The position numbers were made by a program, and so were the translations under genes. The notes beneath the pieces were generated by a model, which saw nothing but the letters and a program-made list of their open reading frames with translations, was not told the DNA's origin and did not search any database. Positions 59,093 through 64,000 of a DNA stretch of 64,000 bases are shown here, piece after piece. Each line of letters begins with the position of its first letter. Positions within the stretch are counted from its first letter, which is position 1. Source of the stretch: an uncultured Rikenellaceae bacterium (GTDB lineage Bacteria; Bacteroidota; Bacteroidia; Bacteroidales; Rikenellaceae); contig CAJTLO010000001.1 in NCBI GenBank assembly GCA_910577285.1, forward strand, positions 335,050 to 399,049. The letters are read 5' to 3'.

Positions 59093-60271
59093 ATGTTGTC
59101 TTCAGTCAGTACAAATTCTTCAGTTAAGGAAATTCTCCAGTATACGTATCCCCAGTTATATACTGGCAAGGAATGGTATATCGGATTCAACGCTTTCGAT
59201 CCCGCTTTGGGGAAAATGCGGCGAAAAAAAATCAAACTGAACAGTATCGCATCGCTCACCCAACGTCGCAAGTATGCGAAAGAGGTAATACATCGCCTGA
59301 CCGCACAGTTGGCACAGGGCTGGAACCCGTGGATTAATGCTGTTTCAAATAAAGGATACGATACTTTCGACAATGTATGCGAACGTTACATGGCCGCTAT
59401 TACTAAACAATACAATGATGGCATATACCGTTACGACACATATGTATCCTATCTCTCCTATCTCCGAAACATCCGGTTATGGAATGCGCATCGACATGTG
59501 CCTATCACGTATATTTACCAATTCGATAGGGCATTCTGTGCGGACTTTCTCGATTACATCTACATCGACCGCGGCAATTCTGCCACGACTCGCAACAATT
59601 ATTTGATGTTCCTGTCGGTGTTCTCTGCATTTCTTTTGCAGTATCAATATCTCCAGACAAAACCCGTAGAAGGTATCCAGCGTATCGGCAAAAATGTTAT
59701 CAAGAAGAAGCGTACCATCATTGCCGCAAAAGATATGGAGCGGCTACGCGAATATCTATTGGCCAATAACAAACATTATTTATTAGCATGTTACCTTCTC
59801 CATTACGTACTTATCCGCCCAAAAGAATTGTCCTTGCTGAGAATCGGGAATATCAATGTTGGTCAGCAGACCATCCTCGTCGAAGCAGAGGTATCGAAAA
59901 ACCGGCAGGCCGCCTATGTAACCTTGCCGGCCAAAGTGCTCAAGTTCATGCTGGATTTGAACCTATTCTCTTATCCGAGTAATTATTACATATTCAGCAA
60001 AGAATTTCGGCCTGGTTCCGACTTTCAGGATAGCAAACATTTCCGCGACTATTGGACGCGACACATACGGGAAGATCTCAAGTTTCCGCCAAATTATAAA
60101 TTCTACTCATTGAAAGATACAGGCATTACGGAAATGCTCCGTTCTGGTTGTGACCGGCTGTCCGTGAAAGAACAGGCACGCCACTCCTCGTTGCTGATGA
60201 CGGACATCTATACGCCACAAGACATCAAGGATGCCAATCCGCTACTACTGCAATATACGGGTGTGTTATAA
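59093..60271 (+). CDS. int: Tyrosine recombinase (phage integrase)
   Basis: 392 residues. A core-binding SAM-like domain precedes the catalytic domain. Catalytic Arg in VLIRPKELSLLRIG, Lys in EVSKNRQAAYVTLP, then YSLKDTGITEML where the usual HxLRH has Lys for Arg as in many Bacteroidetes integrases, then ARHSSLLMTDIYT with the His and the nucleophile Tyr. It recombines the element at the tRNA-Pro attachment site 150 bases upstream. The stop codon lies inside a 32-base palindrome that doubles as a terminator. Confidence 0.94.
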   Translation: MLSSVSTNSSVKEILQYTYPQLYTGKEWYIGFNAFDPALGKMRRKKIKLNSIASLTQRRKYAKEVIHRLTAQLAQGWNPWINAVSNKGYDTFDNVCERYMAAITKQYNDGIYRYDTYVSYLSYLRNIRLWNAHRHVPITYIYQFDRAFCADFLDYIYIDRGNSATTRNNYLMFLSVFSAFLLQYQYLQTKPVEGIQRIGKNVIKKKRTIIAAKDMERLREYLLANNKHYLLACYLLHYVLIRPKELSLLRIGNINVGQQTILVEAEVSKNRQAAYVTLPAKVLKFMLDLNLFSYPSNYYIFSKEFRPGSDFQDSKHFRDYWTRHIREDLKFPPNYKFYSLKDTGITEMLRSGCDRLSVKEQARHSSLLMTDIYTPQDIKDANPLLLQYTGVL

Positions 60272-60301
60272 CAAAAGTCCGTCAATTGACGGACTTTTGT
60301 T
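60270..60301. terminator. 32-base perfect palindrome, bidirectional terminator
   Basis: Two 16-base arms, AACAAAAGTCCGTCAA and its complement, between the convergent integrase and lysis genes. The A-rich and T-rich ends give a U-run on both strands. The integrase stop codon is inside it. Confidence 0.88.
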
Positions 60302-60770
60302 ACCAACTCCATAGGTCATATTGAATGCCGATACCTATGTATGGGGTTACTCTGTTCGCTGTCGGCATATAGCCATACCCGATTTGCAGACCTACTCCCC
60401 AGCGTTTGGGTTTTGCGGATGTAGGCGTTACCGTTACGATGTTGGTTTGTCGGTATACCTCCATTTCGACGAGTGCGGGGCGATATCCCTCGACAACAGC
60501 GCGGTAATCGGGCGTGGTATATGTTTTCCGCTCAATTGGTATGGCAACGGGTATCCGGATGGTGTCGACCGTCCCGGGCAAATAGCATGTATCGACGCGC
60601 ACGACCTCGACGGGGTGCGGTGCTGGAATCTCCCACACGAGAGTATCGAACACAGTAACAGTGTCGCGACGCACTTCACTCCGGGCGGCGTCGAAGCGGT
60701 GCGACGCCCGCCCCGCAAAGAAGGCCCCGGCGAACAACAGTACGGCGGTTATGTATCCCCATACTTTCAT
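60300..60770 (-). CDS. Phage membrane-anchored protein, DUF6808-like
   Basis: 156 residues: an N-terminal membrane helix or uncleaved signal (VWGYITAVLLFAGAFFAGRA), a polar middle (VWEIPAPHPVEVVRVDT), and a beta-strand-rich end (WGVGLQIGYGYMPTANRVTPYIGIGIQYDL) like an outer-membrane hairpin. The position next to holin-like and lysozyme genes fits a spanin-like or lysis accessory role. DUF6808 is the family I recall for this layout in Bacteroides phages; the identity is tentative. Confidence 0.7.
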   Translation of the reverse strand: MKVWGYITAVLLFAGAFFAGRASHRFDAARSEVRRDTVTVFDTLVWEIPAPHPVEVVRVDTCYLPGTVDTIRIPVAIPIERKTYTTPDYRAVVEGYRPALVEMEVYRQTNIVTVTPTSAKPKRWGVGLQIGYGYMPTANRVTPYIGIGIQYDLWSW

Positions 60771-60994
60771 ACATTACATCTAAAAAAGACCAAGCAAAAA
60801 CCTATAAGTACGCCAACGAGCGTGGCATTGATATCCGCCCATTCGAACGTGCCTTTTTTGAGCCATTTATCCCACAAAAATTCTTTACCGAATGCGGCCA
60901 GTACACCAGACAATGCGCCGAGCCATGGGATGAACATCCCCGCTGTAATCGTTATGGCATACCCACATAAGGCATGCAGCCATTTGTCACTCAT
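60767..60994 (-). CDS. Small holin-like membrane protein
   Basis: 75 residues with two or three hydrophobic helices (YAITITAGMFIPWLGALSG and NATLVGVLIGFCLVFF). Its ends overlap both neighbours (the endolysin by eight bases, the DUF6808-like gene by four), so the three form a lysis cassette. Holin function is inferred from size, topology and place. Confidence 0.7.
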   Translation of the reverse strand: MSDKWLHALCGYAITITAGMFIPWLGALSGVLAAFGKEFLWDKWLKKGTFEWADINATLVGVLIGFCLVFFRCNV

Positions 60995-61490
60995 AGTTCA
61001 AATCGTAAATTCTGTTTTTCCATCCCTGCAAAAACACTTTTTGCGACGGATTGTTTCGTACAATACCCTCCACGAACGCTATGCGGGCAGCCTTGATTTG
61101 CAGAAATAGGGGTTCAGGTCGTTGACTGTTTAGTGCAGCCAAAGTTTTTTCGCCGACTATGCCGTCCGGCTCTACACCGAGTATTTTCTGCGGCCGCGTG
61201 ATGCCGTAAACGCCCGAAGCCCACAGCCAATCGACGAGAATGTCGGCCAACGATTGGCTAACTATCCGATCGGCCTGCCAGCGGTCCCAATATCCTGTTT
61301 TGAAAATGTGTAACCACTGTGCTTCAGTCATCGCCCGCAAGTCGTCCGCTGTACGATCGGCACCATAGAATGTCTGAAACGTGGTGAGCGTCACACCCAT
61401 ATTTGTCGCCCCGCCACGATCGACGGGATGATCGGAAAATCCACCCTCCCATTTGAGAATGAACGGCATCAACAATTCGGCCTTTGCCAT
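60987..61490 (-). CDS. GH108-family endolysin
   Basis: 167 residues. The N-terminal GH108 domain has the catalytic Glu in KWEGGFSDHPVDRGGATNMGV; the C-terminal half is a PG_binding_3-like domain (ILGVEPDGIVGEKTLAALNS). Cleaves the glycan backbone of peptidoglycan to release phage. No signal peptide, so it depends on the holin-like protein to reach the wall. Confidence 0.92.
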   Translation of the reverse strand: MAKAELLMPFILKWEGGFSDHPVDRGGATNMGVTLTTFQTFYGADRTADDLRAMTEAQWLHIFKTGYWDRWQADRIVSQSLADILVDWLWASGVYGITRPQKILGVEPDGIVGEKTLAALNSQRPEPLFLQIKAARIAFVEGIVRNNPSQKVFLQGWKNRIYDLNYE

Positions 61491-61520
61491 GTCATAGTTG
61501 TTATAAATATTGATAATTCA

Positions 61521-62132
61521 TTATTCTTGAGAATGATATTCAGGCAACAGATATTGGATATTCATGGCCGCTTCGTGCAACACTTCGCGTGCTTCCGCTT
61601 CGCTAACTGTCATACCATGGGTGAACTCGCAGAATATACTACCGATCCAATCATATCTGTTGTCATTGAGTCGCTTCACAACGGCAGCCACGCATCCGCA
61701 TGACGAAAGCAAGGCTTTCGCATATTTGTCCTGCACCTGCCCGTCTATATCGGTAATGTACATGAACAGATTTTTAGCCATATCCGAACTGAATTTCGCC
61801 ACTTCTGACATCTTCAGATTCTGCATCTTGTCGCGCATGCCTTCCACACCTTTTCGCTTTACTTCATAATATACAGACAACAAGCATTCATTTCCGAGCG
61901 GATGCGGCTGAACAATATATACCCGGTCTGCTTTCAATGTGTACAAAACATTCCACAGTTCGCCGAATACGACAGCCGAACCATCGTTCCTGCGTTTGTT
62001 CTTGACAGCTTCTTCTATCTTGAATTTTTCGATTTTCAAATCGGTGAGTTTGTTCTTCGCATATTGGTTGTAGGCGAACCACGCAGCTATAATAGTACCT
62101 ATAGCGCTGATGATTGCAGGTATGTATTCCAT
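61521..62132 (-). CDS. Phage protein of unknown function, single membrane helix
   Basis: 203 residues. One N-terminal membrane helix (IPAIISAIGTIIAAWFAY), then a basic coiled-coil-like stretch and a soluble domain with YIVQPHPLGNECLLSVYYEV. No family recognised. It sits between the tail-fibre-like gene and the endolysin with gaps of 5 and 30 bases, so it is expressed with the late genes. Could be a moron, superinfection-exclusion or lysis-timing protein; nothing decides between these. Confidence 0.65.
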   Translation of the reverse strand: MEYIPAIISAIGTIIAAWFAYNQYAKNKLTDLKIEKFKIEEAVKNKRRNDGSAVVFGELWNVLYTLKADRVYIVQPHPLGNECLLSVYYEVKRKGVEGMRDKMQNLKMSEVAKFSSDMAKNLFMYITDIDGQVQDKYAKALLSSCGCVAAVVKRLNDNRYDWIGSIFCEFTHGMTVSEAEAREVLHEAAMNIQYLLPEYHSQE

Positions 62133-62137
62133 AGTAT

Positions 62138-64000
62138 TTATTTTGTAAAGAGATAGGTTATTCCGGGGGTTGGGAAGAACATGAAACCAGTTATCCTAAG
62201 TGTAGAGTATCCGATCGGGACTGCTGTAAAAATCGTTGCGCCAACGAGATTGATATTGCTGTCGGGTTGGAATACGATTTTACCGGTATCAACCTCTTGG
62301 GATGTTTGAGCCATAACAGTCAATCCATTTTCATTAAGCGGTAGCGACGGATTGAATCCTAATACATAAACAGGATCGCCGGGACGTATCATGAAGTTTG
62401 AACTATGCCCGCTGGCCGCATGAGATACCGGATTGCTTCCTGGAACATAAAGTGTTGTCGCCACCCCTAAATTCCATCGCAAATATGTTGTCTGACGAGC
62501 GGTTGACGGAAAACCTAATGCCGGAATAGCTCCGATACCGTCCGGCGTAATATCTATAGATTTTGCAACAGAGCCGTTAAATGCCCCCTGACTTTTCCCG
62601 TTCAGGCTTATAGTTAAACCGTTGGGGATCGCGCCGGCCGCAGTTACCAATCCAAACATCGGAGTGTATTGATAGGCTATCCCACTTTCAGCCGTCTGTA
62701 TGGTAAGCATGAATTGATTCGCAGCATATGTATCGACCGTCACTTTAGCTCCGCCCAAAACGATAGTGCCGAATGCCGAAGTTATTGCGCCCGGGAAATT
62801 GAACGGAAACCATATCGAAGAAGAACCTTGCTGGTTGGCCGGGAAAACACCACTTTGTTGAAGGAAAATGATAAAATTTTCGATACTGCCGGTTGTGAAT
62901 GAATTATTGGGAATGACAACATTCACGAAATTATCAGCATGTTTTCCATCAACCGTGTCAGAATTGCCACCGTTTGCCGGATATGACGTAGGCAATGATT
63001 TTTTTACATTCTCCTCAATGGCTTGTTTTTCGGCATCTGTAATCGATTGCGGGATAGCCACCTGCTCACATGATAAGACACATTCGGCCGGATTCGCGCT
63101 GGCCTGTACATACGGTATGTCGTTACCTTGGCCGCTGGCATCGCGCCAGAGTTTCGGCGTCAACGATTTCGGCACGAGATCGAGAATGCATCCGACTGTC
63201 CATATCTTGGTCGTTCTGACTTCAAGGTACGTTCCCGCATCGTTCAATGTCGAAATATTCACCGTATTGCCTGCAGCACAAAGCACTGTCACCGTTTTCG
63301 CATTCCCTGTGTTCGCTGGTAGGGAGGTCGGGACAGGCAGGCCGGACGTGAGATTTGCTGCTGCATCGCAGCGATATTCTACAGTCACAAACTGCCATGT
63401 CGCACGTTCCGCACCAGATCCATAATTCGCATTCCGCCAACCGTTAAATATACTGAATGACGTACCTGTTCCTTTCGTAAATCGTTGAAATTTACCGGAA
63501 AACCCATTAGCCGCGGCAACATCGTTCTCGACCGTCATTGTCGTATGATTCACTCGCCACGTATCTTTAGATTCCGTAATGGCAGTTGTCGGCCATTTCG
63601 ACGGTGCTATATTCCGCCACACGTCCGGCACTTGCCATAGTTCCGGACGACCGTTGTTAAATATCTGTTGAATTTGCTCCTCGTTCATCGCGAAATTGAA
63701 TCGCCGTACCGCGACAGCCCTAAATTCCACGAGATTGCCGGCAGAAGCATCGTTTTCAGTGCCTCCGATTATCATGCGCCGTGGGTTGTGATCGTATGCA
63801 AAGGAAGGCGATTCAGTATTTTTCACCTCACCATTTATAGACGTTAGGAGGCGATCGTTATCGTAAGAAATTACGACCAAACAAAGTGTACCATTAGTAA
63901 CTTTTTGCGAGTGAACATTAAGACCCCTGCATGATATATTCACATTGCCTCCACTGTACCATATGTAGGTGCCGTATCCGGTCGTTCCGTCGGGCCCTTC
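62138..64000 (-). CDS. Phage tail-fibre-like protein with LamG-like domain (5' end outside window)
   Basis: At least 621 codons, open to the window edge. The upstream part reads EGPDGTTGYGTYIWYSGG, then a LamG/concanavalin-like domain (GTLCLVVISYDNDRLLTSING, RRMIIGGTENDASAGNL). The C-terminal part carries fibre-type repeats (GKSQGAFNGSVAKSIDITPD) and VNVVIPNNSF-like strands. It probably recognises a surface glycan of the host. The collagen-like GPDGTTG fragment suggests a longer repetitive stalk upstream. Minus-strand position with the lysis genes marks the late operon. Confidence 0.8.
   Translation of the reverse strand, partial: EGPDGTTGYGTYIWYSGGNVNISCRGLNVHSQKVTNGTLCLVVISYDNDRLLTSINGEVKNTESPSFAYDHNPRRMIIGGTENDASAGNLVEFRAVAVRRFNFAMNEEQIQQIFNNGRPELWQVPDVWRNIAPSKWPTTAITESKDTWRVNHTTMTVENDVAAANGFSGKFQRFTKGTGTSFSIFNGWRNANYGSGAERATWQFVTVEYRCDAAANLTSGLPVPTSLPANTGNAKTVTVLCAAGNTVNISTLNDAGTYLEVRTTKIWTVGCILDLVPKSLTPKLWRDASGQGNDIPYVQASANPAECVLSCEQVAIPQSITDAEKQAIEENVKKSLPTSYPANGGNSDTVDGKHADNFVNVVIPNNSFTTGSIENFIIFLQQSGVFPANQQGSSSIWFPFNFPGAITSAFGTIVLGGAKVTVDTYAANQFMLTIQTAESGIAYQYTPMFGLVTAAGAIPNGLTISLNGKSQGAFNGSVAKSIDITPDGIGAIPALGFPSTARQTTYLRWNLGVATTLYVPGSNPVSHAASGHSSNFMIRPGDPVYVLGFNPSLPLNENGLTVMAQTSQEVDTGKIVFQPDSNINLVGATIFTAVPIGYSTLRITGFMFFPTPGITYLFTK

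Larger units (their letters stand above)
58946..64000. mobile_element. One end of an integrated prophage or phage-like element
   Basis: Directly after tRNA-Pro: a tyrosine integrase, then minus-strand lysis and tail genes reaching the window edge. The base composition is visibly more AT-rich than the core genes to the left. The other end and the second attachment site lie outside the window. Confidence 0.85.

Noticed and set aside
58888..59373. A 161-codon minus-strand frame across tRNA-Pro and the integrase start
   Set aside because: It reads through a tRNA in antisense, a well-known false gene, and the integrase is clear on the other strand.

Overview
The window reads as one contiguous stretch of a moderately GC-rich Bacteroidales chromosome, most likely Alistipes or another member of the Rikenellaceae. 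The phylum is supported by promoters of the TTTG/TTG-N19-21-TAnnTTTG type throughout, by weak Shine-Dalgarno sequences, and by Bacteroidetes-type genes: BatD/BatE, a FeoA-FeoB fusion with a Cys-rich partner, divergent AddA/AddB-like genes, rpsF-rpsR-rplI, and a class I fumarase. The genus is an inference from gene style, not a database result.

Layout. 1-4.7 kb: alaS (its last few codons lie outside the window) and two tandem membrane-anchored M23 peptidases. 4.8-8.2 kb: a minus-strand metal/arsenic cassette, arsR - arsF-like - arsG-like - thioredoxin-like - ArsP-type permease, with two matching operator-like dyads. 8.4-11 kb: ferrous iron uptake. 11.1-17.3 kb: divergent AddB-like nuclease and AddA-like helicase-nuclease. 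17.8-25.4 kb: peptide transporter, MBL hydrolase, B12-binding radical SAM protein, SDR oxidoreductase and S41 protease. 26.2-27.7 kb: ribosomal proteins S6, S18, L9 and L31. 27.9-32.8 kb: a beheaded acyltransferase abutting uvrA, a lytic transglycosylase and a nitrilase-family amidase.

33.1-37.2 kb is a visibly AT-richer accessory block. It holds three tandem copies of an unknown lipoprotein gene followed by a lipoprotein metallopeptidase. The spacer after each of the first two copies carries a broken start of that downstream peptidase gene, which records how the array grew. 37.4-43 kb: tRNA-Gly(CCC), a DUF937/OmpA protein, a DUF763 protein, tRNA-Ser(GGA), lipocalin and a GNAT-like protein. 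43-47.8 kb: ZupT, then a tight set hpt-queE-divIC-aroQ-flippase. 47.8-52.4 kb: ridA behind three tandem repeats that each carry a promoter-like box, a META lipoprotein, and batD-batE-recR. 52.7-58.6 kb: fumarase and class II aldolase with crossing divergent promoters, an alcohol dehydrogenase, a lipoprotein and an RluA-type pseudouridine synthase.

58.9-64 kb is one end of an integrated prophage or phage-like element. It sits at the 3' end of tRNA-Pro(CGG) and contains a tyrosine integrase, then a convergent late module: a DUF6808-like protein, a holin-like protein, a GH108 endolysin, an unknown membrane protein and a large tail-fibre-like protein that runs off the window.

The observations most worth following are the lipoprotein array with truncated peptidase starts, the paired ArsR operators, the acyltransferase remnant fused to the uvrA end, and the reiterated promoter repeats upstream of ridA.
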